From the NCBI GenBank assembly GCA_963854735.1, contig OY978108.1, positions 868,001-932,000 on the forward strand: DNA of 64,000 nt, in the 5' to 3' direction. Both the position numbers and the translations under genes were made by a program. Shown here in pieces: positions 10,298 through 20,717 of the stretch (position 1 is the stretch's first letter; each line of letters opens with the position of its first letter). The DNA comes from Marvania coccoides. Taxonomy: Eukaryota; Chlorophyta; Trebouxiophyceae; Chlorellales; Chlorellaceae. A model generated the notes under the pieces. The model was not told where the DNA came from, searched no databases, and worked only from the letters and a program-made list of their open reading frames with translations.

Positions 10298-11851
10298 ATG
10301 GCTCTACGACGTCAGTTGGCGAGCCTGCGGCAGCAGGCGTTCGCTGCAGTCGAGGAGTCCCTTGTCACTAATTCAATTCACTCTGCCAGCACTTCTGGCC
10401 GAAGAGCGGAGCTTGCCTTCTTCCGCGTCACCAACCTGGCGTCCTTCTCTACTGCGCCCTCCACCGCAGTCGCAGCCGCAGCTGCAGCAGCTCCGCGGCG
10501 ACGCGGCGGCGCTGTCGCTGCCCTCCGCTCTCTTCTTCGAGACTACAAACAGCTCTCCAAGCTCAAGCTCAGCGCGCTAGTGGTGGCTACGGCTGCTGCG
10601 GGGTACGCCGCCGGCAGTGAGGAGCGCATCGACTGGGCAGGCCTCGGCTGGACGTCTCTTGGCACCATGCTGTGTGCGTCCTCTGCCAATGCCCTGAACC
10701 AAGTCTACGAGGTAGTAAACGACGGTCGCATGCGGCGCACAGCCACCCGCCCCCTCCCCACCGGCCGGATGTCGCGCCCGCATGCTCTAGCCTTCGCTTT
10801 GTTAGCTGGCGGCGGCGGCGTCTGGTTGCTTAACGAAAAGGCAAATGCCACCACCGCAGCGCTGGGGGCGGGCAACATTCTGCTGTACGCGGGGGTCTAC
10901 ACCCCTCTGAAACAGCTCAGCGTGGTGAACACGTGGATAGGCGCAGTAGTGGGGGCCATCCCGCCACTGATGGGGTGGGCAGCAGCTGCCGGGAAGCTGG
11001 ACGTTGGCGCCGGCATCCTGGCGGCGGGGCTGTACTTCTGGCAGATGCCGCACTTCATGGCGTTGGCGTGGCTGTGCAGGGAGGACTATAAGGCTGGGGG
11101 GTATCGAATGCTGTCGTTGATCGACGCCACAGGGAAGAGAACAGCGGCCTGCGCGCTGCGAAACTGCGCGTACCTGTTCCCGCTGGGCCTGGCGGCGGCC
11201 TGGCTGGGCGTCACAACGCCCTACTTTGCGTACGAATCAGGTAAGCAATGTCTGCTCGAAACAGCGATTAGGTTTTTTGACTCAAATTTTGCGTGGATCC
11301 TTTTTTGGCCATCTACATTCCTTTATGCATTGTTTTATTTCTCATATTTCGCCCTTTCACCACTTTCCTTCTGCACAATTTTCCCAACGTTAATTGCAGC
11401 GTTTATCACCGGCGGCATGCTGCTCACTGCCGCCAAGTTCTACTCCTCCCCCACCAACCCCAATGCGCGCCTCCTCTTCCGCGCCTCCCTGATCTACCTC
11501 CCCGCCTTCATGGTCGCCTTTCTGCTGCACCGCATCCCCAACACAGGCGAGGATCGCGTTGAAATGTTGGCCCACAACGCCCGGCTGCTAGGCCTAGGTC
11601 CAGGCGCAGAAGAAGCGCTTGGGGGGCGGGTAGGAGGGTTCACAGTGTCCAGCCGGAACGCCAGCGAGTTTGGGCGGTTTATGGGCAGCGTGTCGTTGCC
11701 TCCGCTGCCGTTTTTGCCGGTGCCGCACAAATTGAGCTGCCCGTCAAGAGCAATGTGCAGTGAAGAGGGGGAGAAGGATGAGCGCGAGAAAGAAGGAGGG
11801 GAGGAAGGTGGTGTGGAGAACGCCACAACAATAGCACCGACAAAAACATGA
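10298..11851 (+). CDS. COX10: Protoheme IX farnesyltransferase (heme O synthase)
   Basis: Two exons, 10298-11240 and 11400-11851, phase 1 (TCA G|GTAAGC; TTGCAG|CG); 464 aa. The first ~90 residues are Ala/Ser/Arg-rich and fit a mitochondrial presequence. The UbiA core starts at DYKQLSKLKLSALVVATAA; the substrate-binding Asp region is NALNQVYEVVNDGRMRRTATRPLP, and the second conserved loop is WLCREDYKAGGYRML after FWQMPHFMALA. About seven hydrophobic segments follow UbiA spacing. The enzyme adds a farnesyl group to heme B in the inner membrane, supplying heme for cytochrome oxidase. The 159-nt intron is a multiple of three and has no stop, so retained transcripts would stay in frame. The last ~90 residues are hydrophilic, Glu/Lys-rich and not part of the core family. 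A TGTAA lies at 11958-11962. Confidence 0.94.
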   Translation: MALRRQLASLRQQAFAAVEESLVTNSIHSASTSGRRAELAFFRVTNLASFSTAPSTAVAAAAAAAPRRRGGAVAALRSLLRDYKQLSKLKLSALVVATAAAGYAAGSEERIDWAGLGWTSLGTMLCASSANALNQVYEVVNDGRMRRTATRPLPTGRMSRPHALAFALLAGGGGVWLLNEKANATTAALGAGNILLYAGVYTPLKQLSVVNTWIGAVVGAIPPLMGWAAAAGKLDVGAGILAAGLYFWQMPHFMALAWLCREDYKAGGYRMLSLIDATGKRTAACALRNCAYLFPLGLAAAWLGVTTPYFAYESGKQCLLETAIRFFDSNFAWILFWPSTFLYALFYFSYFALSPLSFCTIFPTLIAAFITGGMLLTAAKFYSSPTNPNARLLFRASLIYLPAFMVAFLLHRIPNTGEDRVEMLAHNARLLGLGPGAEEALGGRVGGFTVSSRNASEFGRFMGSVSLPPLPFLPVPHKLSCPSRAMCSEEGEKDEREKEGGEEGGVENATTIAPTKT

Positions 11852-12085
11852 AACTAACAATAGAAAGCCCTCCCCCTCCCATGCTTTGACCCTTAATATG
11901 TATTTTCCCTCGGTTATTATAGCCATTATTCAAATCATTACCCTCCTGTATTATTGCTGTAAAACCAAGCAATCAATCTTGCGTACTTGTACTTTTTACA
12001 GAAAATCTCCATACTTGTTCCTTTTATTATTTCTTTAGCTCGCCAAAAAGAGGCAAAGCTACTAAAAAGCTCACGCGCGCGCCTC

Positions 12086-13025
12086 TCACAGCGCGAGCGG
12101 CAGCTGCATGGTGCCCAGCTTGTCTGCCAGCGCGATGTGCGCCTTGATGAGGCCAGCAAGGTAAGAAGTCAGCAGCATGTCGCTCTGCCCGTCAGACAGC
12201 AATTTTCTCAAGTCCGACGGGCTGAAGTGGGGCACCGTGGCCACCGTCTCCGCCAAATGCCGCCCCACAGCCACGCTGCCGCGGCGCTTTCCGTCCACCA
12301 CCTCATTAACGTACGTCTCAGCCGCCTCCAAGCTTCGCCGCAGCTTCTCCATGCTGGCGGCCAGCCCCTCCAGCTCGTCGGGGATCTTCTCCACGGTCTC
12401 CGCCATCAGCAGGTCGCCACCCGCGCGCTCCGCCTCCACGGCGCGCACCTCGCAGGGCACCTCCTGGAATTCCCGTGCAAGCTCGCGGCCGCGGATGGTC
12501 AGGGTGCGCGACACGAAGGCCTTGATGGCCATTTTATTGTCCCTGAGGGTGGTGTCGACCACTAGATGCACGGGGTTGGGGGACTCGTTGGCGTAGAAGG
12601 TGTGGATGAGTGCGTCGGAGCCAGATGAGACGTCAATGCCGGTGGAGAACCAGCCCACAATGCGCTCGCGGGGGTTGACTTTCTTTTGGAGGGAGGACAT
12701 GGTCTGGTGGTGCTGCACGTCTACCGAAACCTGCAGAGTGGAGAGTGGATGTTTGGATTAGAGGGGAGTTTGGGGATGAGGTGAATTGAGTTTTGGGGAC
12801 CAAAAAACGCACCGTCTCGTCGCTCTCGCTGTGCGGAACCGCGTAGCAGTTCTTGATGTCGACGATGCCGTCGCCGACGGTGCCCAGAAGCGTGCCGATT
12901 ACTCGCGGCTGGCCCTCTGTTCTCCTGATGTATGCATCGCAAATGGTGAAAAGGACGACGGGGTGGATGCGAACACTGTTCTCAGTTGCTCCCACGGGAA
13001 GAACGAGCGGCGCGGGGCTCGCCAT
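12086..13025 (-). CDS. EIF3F: Translation initiation factor eIF3 subunit f (MPN domain)
   Basis: Two exons, 13025..12813 and 12730..12086, phase 0; 285 aa, close to plant eIF3f. The MPN fold begins with VRIHPVVLFTICDAYIRR, then RVIGTLLGTVGDGIVDI and NCYAVPHSESDETV; after the splice come HQTMSSLQKKVNPRERIVGW and FSTG, the eIF3f hallmark. The JAMM metal motif is not intact, as is usual for eIF3f. The C-terminal half (YVNEVVDGKRRG, SVAVGRHLAETV, FSPSDLRKLLSDGQSDML) matches the family helices that bind other eIF3 subunits. It acts in the cytosolic 43S pre-initiation complex. A minus-strand TGTAA at 12000-11996, 86 nt past the stop, is a likely polyadenylation signal. Confidence 0.93.
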
Positions 13026-13768
13026 GCTCGCGTTTTATATTTTAAATGACAAATTAAAAAAAAAACGAGGGTGCGGCGCTTCGATCAATGAGCAGCGGGC
13101 GGTGCTGGATGTTTGAAAATGAAATTTATAAATGGTAAATAGCTGATTACATGAAATTGAAGACCAAGAATCGCTGCCTTGGCCGCCAAGCTGGAAAGTT
13201 GGGGGAGGAGACAAAAAAAAATCAAACAGAGCAGCAGGCGGGGAACGGCTTGCAGACAGACAGACTGTCTTCAGCTAGAGTGGCTGAATGGCCTGAATCT
13301 TCAGTTCCTCTCGTATGGGGAAGGATCTTACATCAGCAAATTTTCCCGGCGTCCTCTCCCGCTGTCACCCTCAAGGCTACTCCTCCCAGGGCAAGACGAA
13401 TACCGAATCTCTAGCACTGGAGCTGGGGCTAACTGCATTTATGTTGACTAGCCTTGCTCCTTGTTGCAGTGAAATCTGGCGATAGCGGCCAAGCTATTTA
13501 CACGCCATTAAATATGTTCTCATGAAATGAAATAAGCAATGCTTTGGAATTATTTCTCACTGGAGGATACATCTTTAAATCAAAATAAACGAGCGGCGCT
13601 GGAGGCAGGGTTCAGTACAGAGGAGCAGCCGCAGAATAAGTTGCATAGCGAACAGTGAGACTAGACAGATCTCAAAAGAATAAAAATAAGAGGGAGGAGA
13701 GAACTCAAATGCGATGAAATGCAGGCCTAAGAGCCAACTACAGCGAGCCAAAGAATTGTGAAAAAAAA
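13026..13768. other. Intergenic: eIF3f upstream, HAD gene 3' flank
   Basis: 743 bp with no gene recognised on either strand. A minus-strand TGTAA at 13502-13498 is about 267 nt downstream of the HAD stop. The stretch 13265-13480 is less AT-rich than its surroundings and could be untranslated RNA, but matches no RNA family that I can recognise. Confidence 0.5.
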
Positions 13769-14948
13769 TTACGCCTGCACCGACAATGCATTATGGCCCT
13801 CCTCCAGCAGCTCCTCCGCCTCCAGGCTGATGGGCAGGTGGTTGCCGTTCTCCACTGGTGGCCTCCCGTCCCCCACGCCCGCCATCCACGGCAGGTGCAG
13901 CGGCAGATCGTGCATGCTCCGCATTTGAGTGCTTGAAGGGCAGTCCACACCGGTACGCCCCACCAGCGCGCTAAAAATGCCCATGTGGTGAGATGACGTG
14001 ATGTTGCGGGTGCTGTCGTCGAAGAACGCCACACGGGGGACGTCGGCGACCTGCAGCCCCGCTTGCTCCAGTGCCAGCTCAAACGCTCTCCTGCAATTTT
14101 AAAAGTTCAGTAATAAAGCGCACAAATTGAGTCTCAGTTACGCCTAGTTTTCTTGCCTTTCAGTAACAGAAATAAAATATAACAATTAACAGGTCTCCCT
14201 GATAAAACTTCGAAACAGCCATGATGAAATAGTAAGGAAAAGTAATCGTAAAAAATTAATATCATTCTCATTTATGCACGAAATCCAAATGTTTTTTTCT
14301 CTGTAATAATAAAAGAGTGGGCAAAACTCACCTATTGGGTTTGCAGATTACTGGGGCGCCATGGTGCACCATCCCCTTCAGAGCGGCCGCCGCCATGACG
14401 CTCTCAAAGCAGATGATGCCCTGGAAGCAGCTGCGCAGGCCCAGCAGCTCTAGGCAGCGGTCTGTGTGCTTAGCGTCTGCGTTGGTGAAAATAAATTTCT
14501 CACAAGGGATGGAGTCCAGGATGCGCTTGAGCTTGGGGTCAGGCTTTAGGTACTGCTCGTAGGGGAGGGTGCCGTGCACGGCGGCGTGCCAGTCATCAAA
14601 GTCAATCTTATAGCCAGAAGCCTGCGTTAAAAATTCAAAAGAAACAGTTAAAAAAAAATACGAAACGTATTTTGAATGAACGCGATGCATTGAACTTGGG
14701 AGTAATTGCTAATGGAAACTCACCACCAGGCCAGCCAGGGTTGTGCCGTAGTTGAGGTAGAGCTGAGAGCATTTTTCCTGGACGGTGTCTTCAGAAAATC
14801 CCAGCCTTTCCACCATGTAACGCCGGATGTTCTGGGCGCACATCACAGGCAGCTCCGGGGCGAGGTATAGAGTGTCATCCAGGTCGATCAGCAGCCACTG
14901 AATGGGCGGCCTGGAGTTGGAGTGGTGAGTGGCGTCCACGACGGTCAT
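13769..14948 (-). CDS. HAD-superfamily pyrimidine 5'-nucleotidase (SDT1/PHM8 type)
   Basis: Three exons: 14948..14724, 14621..14332, 14090..13769; 278 aa. HAD motif I is WLLIDLDDTLY (two Asp), motif II is FTNADAKHTDRCLELLGL, motif III lysine is in ICKPNRRAFELAL and motif IV is VAFFDDSTRNI. The cap region follows motif I directly (IRRYMVERLGF, NYGTTLAGLV, FDDWHAAVHGTLPYE), as in plant/yeast pyrimidine 5'-nucleotidases of the SDT1/PHM8 branch. Expected reaction: dephosphorylation of UMP/CMP or related phosphates; substrate is inferred. No transit peptide is evident, so cytosolic is likely. A short low-similarity tail follows motif IV. Confidence 0.88.
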
Positions 14949-15443
14949 TTCTTTATTAATTTTGGAGAAAGAACCAGGGCTGGACGAACAGTAATGGATA
15001 AATGGTTTTATAACTGCTTCAATGCGTGAACATTTGTCCGCATAGGTGGAATGAACACAAGATTATTCGAGACCCCTCCGATTTCGGGAGACTCTGCGGT
15101 CGCTGAAGACAGAACCAGGGCACAGAGAAGACTGGAGTATTCGCGAGGAACAATGATAGTTTCTACACAACAAAATTAACAAATATTTGCTGGTCAAGGT
15201 GAGTTTGTTCTAATTGCTGTTGACCTTCCGTCCCACCCACCCCCCCTCTCCTCCCCCCTCTTCTTTGGATGGCAAATGGACAGAAATGTGAGAGGGGTAC
15301 ACACGGGTGCGTGAGTGGATGAGACCCTCCAATTCAATAGGGGGCGTTTCTCCGACGGCGTTCCCTCTCTTCTATGACTAGGAGTCGCAAAGGCGCACGT
15401 CACTCGTCAACTACTTTCTTCACGCATACGCATTTTTACAATT
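14949..15443. other. Intergenic, HAD upstream and mTERF 3' flank
   Basis: 495 bp, both neighbours on the minus strand. No gene seen. A minus-strand TGTAA lies at 15440-15436, immediately after the mTERF stop. Confidence 0.5.
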
Positions 15444-16417
15444 TCAACCCCCGACGTCGTGAACAATAGAATAAATGGCTTGGCGCAGCTCCTCATCACT
15501 GCCCTGCTGCTCTGCAGCTGCCACCGCCGCAGTTTTTAATCTTCTCAACCACTCCCCATCTCTCCGCGCCTCCTCCCCATCAGGACTACACGCCACCGTT
15601 CCCAGCCGCATAAATAACGCCGGGTGCCGCCAAATCAGCCCCCCTATTTGCCCAGTACTCACTCCCGCTGCTTCCAAAATGCCCGCCCCCGCTTTCAACG
15701 CGTTTAGCTGCGCTTCTGCCATCGGCGGGTGCCGCAATAGCGCCCCCATCGCCCTGCTACCTAGCGCTTCCCTTAGAAACTCGCAAAGAGGCATCAGGTG
15801 TTCTTCGACTGGGCGTTCTAAGACTGTTGGAGCATTGGCTAGCAAATGCGCCAAACCGCTGCCTGTGAGGCCCTGGCTGCGCAGATAGTCCACCACCGGC
15901 TCGATCGAGTGCCGCACACTCAGCCGGAACACGCCTGTTTAAAAAAAAGAAAAAAGAGTCGAACAATGTATCAGTAAAAAAAAAATGTTTTTACCCCGCT
16001 GGCACTTAAGTCTTCTCTCTCTAGCGACTCACCAGGGTGCTGAATGGACAGCAGGTCCAGGTCCAGCGGGTCCAGTCCAATTCTCGCCAGCACCTTTCGC
16101 ACGTAAAGATCGTTAGCGCTCGCCCGCCGAAGCTTAGTTACTAAAATGACCAGCCGGTGTATTGCATTGGCGATGGCTGACGTGAGGCGCGGGATGAATG
16201 CAGCTGGGGAGTCGAAAGGCACCAGGTGGTCTGCTGGCGAATCGAAAGGGACCAGGCTTTCAGCGGCAGCAGAGCGGCGGTGAGGATTCGAAGGAGAAGA
16301 GTCGGGGTGGCTGAGTGGAGTGGAGGTGGCCACCCAGCGCAAGCTTTGGATGGTCTCACACTGGCGAAGACACGCTGCCGCGGGACGTAGAGCGAGGACT
16401 GCTCTGCGCAAGGACAT
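15444..16417 (-). CDS. mTERF-domain organellar protein
   Basis: Two exons, 16417..16033 and 15934..15444, phase 1; 291 aa. The N terminus (MSLRRAVLALRPAAACLRQC) is Arg/Ala-rich and looks like an organellar targeting peptide. Repeated helical units with the mTERF spacing and Pro-Xaa-Leu-Leu pattern occur: DLDLLSIQHPGVFRLSV, GSGLAHLLANAPTVLERPV, SRAMGALLRHPPMA and GQIGGLIWRHPALFMRLG. mTERF proteins bind organelle nucleic acid and control transcription or RNA processing. The protein is short for the family, with about four units. Target organelle and gene are not readable from sequence. Confidence 0.75.
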
Positions 16418-16718
16418 GTTTGTTCTAGAGATCTTCTCTTCTGGAGAGTAAATTTTCGTAGGTCATGCTGGCGGATCCAGGTTGATCAGGCAATGATGTT
16501 ACGTTGTGAAGAAGATCAACTATTGCCATCAACGGTCTCGGCGTCAAATTTGACGAACTTTTCTTGGGGCAAAAGCCGCAAGCCGGTGGATAAGTCGTCA
16601 TTCGAAAGCTTATTTTTCTTTGAAATTTATATAATACACACCCCACGAAGTAAAGGTTTTACTGGCAAAGCGGCGCTTCTTAAATATCAGAAAATAAAGA
16701 GATAAAATAATAAGAGTG
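16418..16718. promoter_or_regulatory. Divergent upstream region, mTERF and FLU
   Basis: 301 bp between divergent starts; AT-rich near 16615-16715. No gene and no specific element recognised. Confidence 0.45.
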
Positions 16719-17921
16719 ATGATTTTGGGAGCAGTCAAGCCCACGGGCGTTGCCGCGGCATCCAGCGGTGCTAAACCCCAAGCGGCCCGCCCCCGTGCTG
16801 CCCCACGCCCGCAGGCCGTCCCCCGAGAGGACGCGCCCCCCCTCTCCACTCGTCTCACAGTGGGTCTCGTGGGAGCCGCTGCAGCGCTCTCCATGGCGCT
16901 GGCGGGCCCCGCCACCGCCGCAGACGGCCCATTTCTCAAGTCCACCGGCGCCCGCGGGCCTCTGGCCGACGAGGAGGCCTCCCTGTACGACCTTCGCAAG
17001 TACGAAGAGGCAAAGGCTCGCGAGGAGCTCACCCAGGCCTTCAACGAATTTAAAGAGGAAGAGAAGCGGTCCCAGGTGGACAAGTTCTGCGCCACGCCTT
17101 TTGGCATCGACGTTGTGGGCATCACCGAGTTCGTGGCCCTCACAGGGGCGCTGGTGGGCGGCATATCTGCCCGCCGCCGCAAACAGGAGTTGGAGCGTCT
17201 CAACGAGCAGCTGCGCACCATCAACACGCAACTGCGGCAGCAGGCGCGCGCGGGCACGCTGTTCGCGCCTGGGCTGACCTACGCGCCACCCGGCATGTTG
17301 GGTGGTGGGGCAGGCTCAGCCGGTTTCAGCAGCAGCAGCAGCGGCGGTATGGCTGGAACAGCGGTGCGTCCCCTGGGCGGCGCAGGCAGCCCCACCAAGC
17401 TGTCGCTCCCTAGCGGCGCGGTGCTGTCGCCCACCCCGCCCCCCGCCCCTAAGCCTGCTGCGCCAGCGGTGCAAGCGGCGGTGGCAGCGGCGGTGGGCGC
17501 TCCTGAAGCGCCCACGGTGGGGCTGATGAGCATGGACGAGGACGAGAACCGGCCCGAGGTGCAGCAGTGCCAGGCGGCGCTGAAGGAGGGCAAGAAGCTG
17601 CTGAAAGAAGCCAACGCGGGCGGGGCGATGGTGCGCTTTGAGAAGGCGCTGATGCTGGCGAAGAGCCTGGGGGATAGGGTGCGGGAGCGGCGGGCGGTGC
17701 GCGGTCTCGCAGCGGCCAGCAGGTTATCCAACCAGCCCCGCAGCGCTATCAAGTACCTTGAGCGGGTGTTGGAGATTTCCGAAGACATTGGTGACCACGT
17801 GGGTGATGCTGACGCGTACGGCGTGATTGCGGACATTTACACCGACATTGGGGAGTTTGAGAAGGCTGCGGAGTTCTACGATAAGTACATCGGGCAGATG
17901 GCCAGCGATGGGCCGGTTTAA
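16719..17921 (+). CDS. FLU: FLU-like negative regulator of chlorophyll biosynthesis
   Basis: Single exon, 400 aa. The ATG at 16719 is preferred over the GTG just before it. Residues 1-65 form a plastid transit peptide with a thylakoid-type hydrophobic stretch (TVGLVGAAAALSMALAGPA TAADG). A second conserved block CATPFGIDVVGITEFVALTG with ALVGGISARRRKQELERLN and LRTINTQLRQQAR followed by APGLTYAPPG is diagnostic of plant FLU. The C terminus has three TPR units (about 280-395), ending GVIADIYTDIGEFEKAAEFY. FLU binds glutamyl-tRNA reductase through its TPRs and represses 5-aminolevulinate synthesis in the dark. The ~90-residue Gly/Ser/Pro/Ala linker between the membrane region and TPRs is longer than in Arabidopsis. 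A TGTAA occurs at 18140-18144. Confidence 0.92.
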   Translation: MILGAVKPTGVAAASSGAKPQAARPRAAPRPQAVPREDAPPLSTRLTVGLVGAAAALSMALAGPATAADGPFLKSTGARGPLADEEASLYDLRKYEEAKAREELTQAFNEFKEEEKRSQVDKFCATPFGIDVVGITEFVALTGALVGGISARRRKQELERLNEQLRTINTQLRQQARAGTLFAPGLTYAPPGMLGGGAGSAGFSSSSSGGMAGTAVRPLGGAGSPTKLSLPSGAVLSPTPPPAPKPAAPAVQAAVAAAVGAPEAPTVGLMSMDEDENRPEVQQCQAALKEGKKLLKEANAGGAMVRFEKALMLAKSLGDRVRERRAVRGLAAASRLSNQPRSAIKYLERVLEISEDIGDHVGDADAYGVIADIYTDIGEFEKAAEFYDKYIGQMASDGPV

Positions 17922-18727
17922 TTAATTGATAGTTAAATTGAGAGTGCGGTGGTACCAAAAAAGGATAAATGGTTTCTTTCTTTCATTTTATCTCGTTTTC
18001 ATTTTCGTTTTTAATCTCTTCTTTTTCCTTCTTTTTCGAGATTTGCTGCTTTTTCTTCTTTTGGCTTCCATGTGAATGAATAAAAGAGTGTGCAGCGGCT
18101 TTGTTTCTAAATGCAGATAACAAAAGGGTCAACTTTTACTGTAAAAATAGCATTGTTTTAATACAGTAGTTTTACACATGTTCTTTCGTGAGCATAGCGG
18201 TCAAATGGACGTAAAAACAGAAACACGTGCTGCAACTTCTGCTTTGCCTCCTAGTGTTCATTTCCCCCTCTCCTTAACACATGTCACTCACTCACACCCT
18301 CTCTCTCTGTTATTTCTAATTTTTTTTATTTACATTTGTCTTCACGGGGGGGTTCAGCGCAACTTGCCTTGACCATGGCAAGCGCTCCCTTTTGACAGGG
18401 GGCTCCCAAAGCAGGCGGTTGGCGCGAGCCGTGCAGGCTCGTTCTAAGGCACCAGCCACCCCTTGGTCGATTTGTGTTGAAGGCCGTGAGGAATTCATCT
18501 GGAAAGTGATAATTCTGAAGAGACTAAACTACCGCATGCATGCAAGGTGGAAACAACAGAAAGAACTAAACGTTCGCATTGCTACCACTTCAAACACAGA
18601 ACAGAAGAAAGGAGGCGGGCGAAAAAGGGGATGGAAGAAGATAACGCGAGGCTAGCGAAAAATGACATTTTCCGCTAGCCAAGGACAGAAAGTAGTACTA
18701 TTTAATGGAGCACAATCCCACCACGCT
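17922..18727. other. Convergent 3' flanks of FLU and uL1
   Basis: 806 bp with no gene. The TGTAA at 18140-18144 is a candidate polyadenylation signal for FLU. Pyrimidine-rich tracts occupy 17975-18065. Confidence 0.5.
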
Positions 18728-19511
18728 CTAGTAGAGGCGGACGGGCTTGCCCATGGAGCTCTTGATATAGAGCGACTTCACGTTCTGCCAGTTCTTCTTC
18801 AGCAGCGACACCAGGAAGTTGATGGACATCTGGATGTTGATGTACAGCTCCTTCTCCGCCAGGGAGACGTTGCCCACGGCCACCCCCAGGCAGAGCACCT
18901 TCTTGAGCTGGTACTTGACCGAGGATTTGATCTCGTTCACCTTGTTCTCGAGCGAGTCGGAGTGGGTGATGAGGGTGGGGAACTTGCCGGCCTTGTTGAG
19001 GCCGGGGCCGAGCAGACGGGGGATCATCTTGATGACGGAGTCGGAGGCCAGGAAGGCGGCGTAGCGCTTCGCCAGCTTCTTCACCAGCTTCTTGTTCTTG
19101 TTGAGCTTCTTGAGGTCGTCCACAGTCATGGCGTCGACGCCGATGGAGGCGGCCTCCTCGCAATGCTTGACGTCACCCAGCACGCACACCTTCATGCCCG
19201 GGCGGGGGCAGTAGGGCAGCTTGACGGAGCCGCTGAAACGCTTGTCTTTCTGGGGATCGTAGTTCTTGAGACCGATCTGGAGCTCGATGGTCTCGGTGAA
19301 CTTGCGCTGCTTGGTGGTGGCGCCCTGTTGGTGTCGGAAATGGTGAAGAACAGAGAGAAATGAGTGAGCTGGGCATGAAGAAAAAGGGGGGGACACGAAG
19401 GACGTGATTTTGAGTGTGCAGCGGCTGCAATTGCTTCAACAGCGATTCGCCCACCTCCAGCACCGTGGTGATGCCCTCACGGAGGGTCTCGCCAGAGACT
19501 TTGCTTGCCAT
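18728..19511 (-). CDS. RPL10A: 60S ribosomal protein uL1 (L10a)
   Basis: Two exons, 19511..19455 and 19324..18728, phase 0; 217 aa, the family length. Exon 1 gives [19 protein letters not shown]. Exon 2 carries the family core [40 protein letters not shown] and [24 protein letters not shown], then [19 protein letters not shown]. It forms part of the L1 stalk of the cytosolic large subunit. The intron donor is GTGGGC, a weak but phase-consistent site. Strong coding bias (C or G at third positions) fits a highly expressed gene. Confidence 0.96.
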
Positions 19512-19862
19512 GGTGATTTATTAGACTGCACGCAACACAAGGGAATTTCGGGGCGGGTGGTGAGTGGATAACACTATAAAAAATCACAGGGTGCAGACAA
19601 AAGGCTGCAGCGCCAAATAAATCAATATATTTTTGCAGCCGCAGTCCCATCGAATCGCCGGCGGCAGACTGGTTCGGCGGTGTTCTGGCGCTGGCACAGT
19701 GCGCTGTGAGCTCACCTTGAAGTTACGCTGCCCGAAAAAGAGGCAAAGCCAGGCTGGAGAGCGAGCCTTATGCGTTTTCTTCTCAAGACTGGGTCGAGCT
19801 GAAGAAAACCAAATAAAGCTCGCAGAAACAGCACCATAACATTCACAATTTAGCAGGATTTT
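19512..19862. promoter_or_regulatory. Divergent upstream region, uL1 and CSL4
   Basis: 351 bp between divergent starts. No gene; no specific element recognised. Confidence 0.45.
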
Positions 19863-20575
19863 ATGTCTACAGAAGAAATCGCCACGCCTGGAGAGCGCCT
19901 TGCCCTCTCGGTGAGCACCCTTTTCAAAAACTAAACAGTTCACCTTCACCAGTCAAAATATTTCCGACTGAACGACCCAACCCCCTCTCTCACCCCTCCA
20001 CCCTGCAGTCAGAGTACGACAGCGGCCAGGGAACCTACATCAAGGGCCCCTACGTCTGCGCTTCACTCGTCGGCATCCGCCGCACTCTCCCCGCCTCTCC
20101 CCCAGGCCAAGCCCTCCCCCGCGTCGAGGTCTTCCGCGCCGGCACCCAACCCGTGGTCCCTGCCGTAGGGGACGTTGTCACAGGGCGCGTCCTCACCATC
20201 ACCCCGCGCTTGGCATCCCTCGACATCTTGTGTGTGGGCCCATTCCCAGTGCAGCGCCGTTACTCGGGCATCATTCGGCTGCAGGACGTGCGCGCCACTG
20301 AGATCGACAAGGTCCAGCTGCAGTCCAGCTTCCGTCCGGGGGACATCGTACGAGCTGAAGTTCTTTCTTTGGGCGACGCTCGATCGTACCATCTCACCAC
20401 TGCCAAGAACGAGCTGGGAGTGCTGCACGCCAAGAGCCTCGCCGCGGGAGAGCCCATGGTGCCGCTGAGCTGGCAGGAGATGCAGTGTCCGAAAACGCGG
20501 ACCGTGGAGCAACGCAAAGTCGCAAAAGTGAGCAGCAGCGCCGGAGTTGCTGTCACCGCTGCTGCACAGAAATAA
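19863..20575 (+). CDS. CSL4: RNA exosome cap subunit CSL4
   Basis: Two exons, 19863-19910 and 20009-20575, phase 0; 204 aa. The start MSTEEIATPGERLALS runs into SEYDSGQGTYIKGPYVCASL, the conserved N-terminal CSL4 beta domain (P-G-E/D, GxGTYxxxGxIxASL). An S1 RNA-binding domain follows (VPAVGDVVTGRVLTI, YSGIIRLQDVRATEID, SFRPGDIVRAEVLSL), then ELGVLHAKSLAAGEPMVPLS and WQEMQCPKTRTVEQRKVAKV; the Cys near the C terminus matches the zinc-ribbon-like tail. It is a cap subunit of the 3'-5' RNA exosome, in nucleus and cytosol. Confidence 0.92.
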
Positions 20576-20717
20576 ATAAGGGAATTGAAAACGGAAAAGA
20601 CTACCATTGAAAAGACTACCAAAAAGCGGGCGAACAGCGAGCTACGCACGGCTGTTATCAACACTCAGAACTGTGCTGCTGCAAATAATAAAAATAAAAT
20701 CTAACAACGGCAGCGAA

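Noticed and set aside
13290..13480. Possible rRNA, snRNA or other structured RNA (TTCCTCTCGTA looks like a piece of LSU rRNA)
   Set aside because: Match is about ten bases only; surrounding sequence does not follow rRNA, U-snRNA or SRP RNA.
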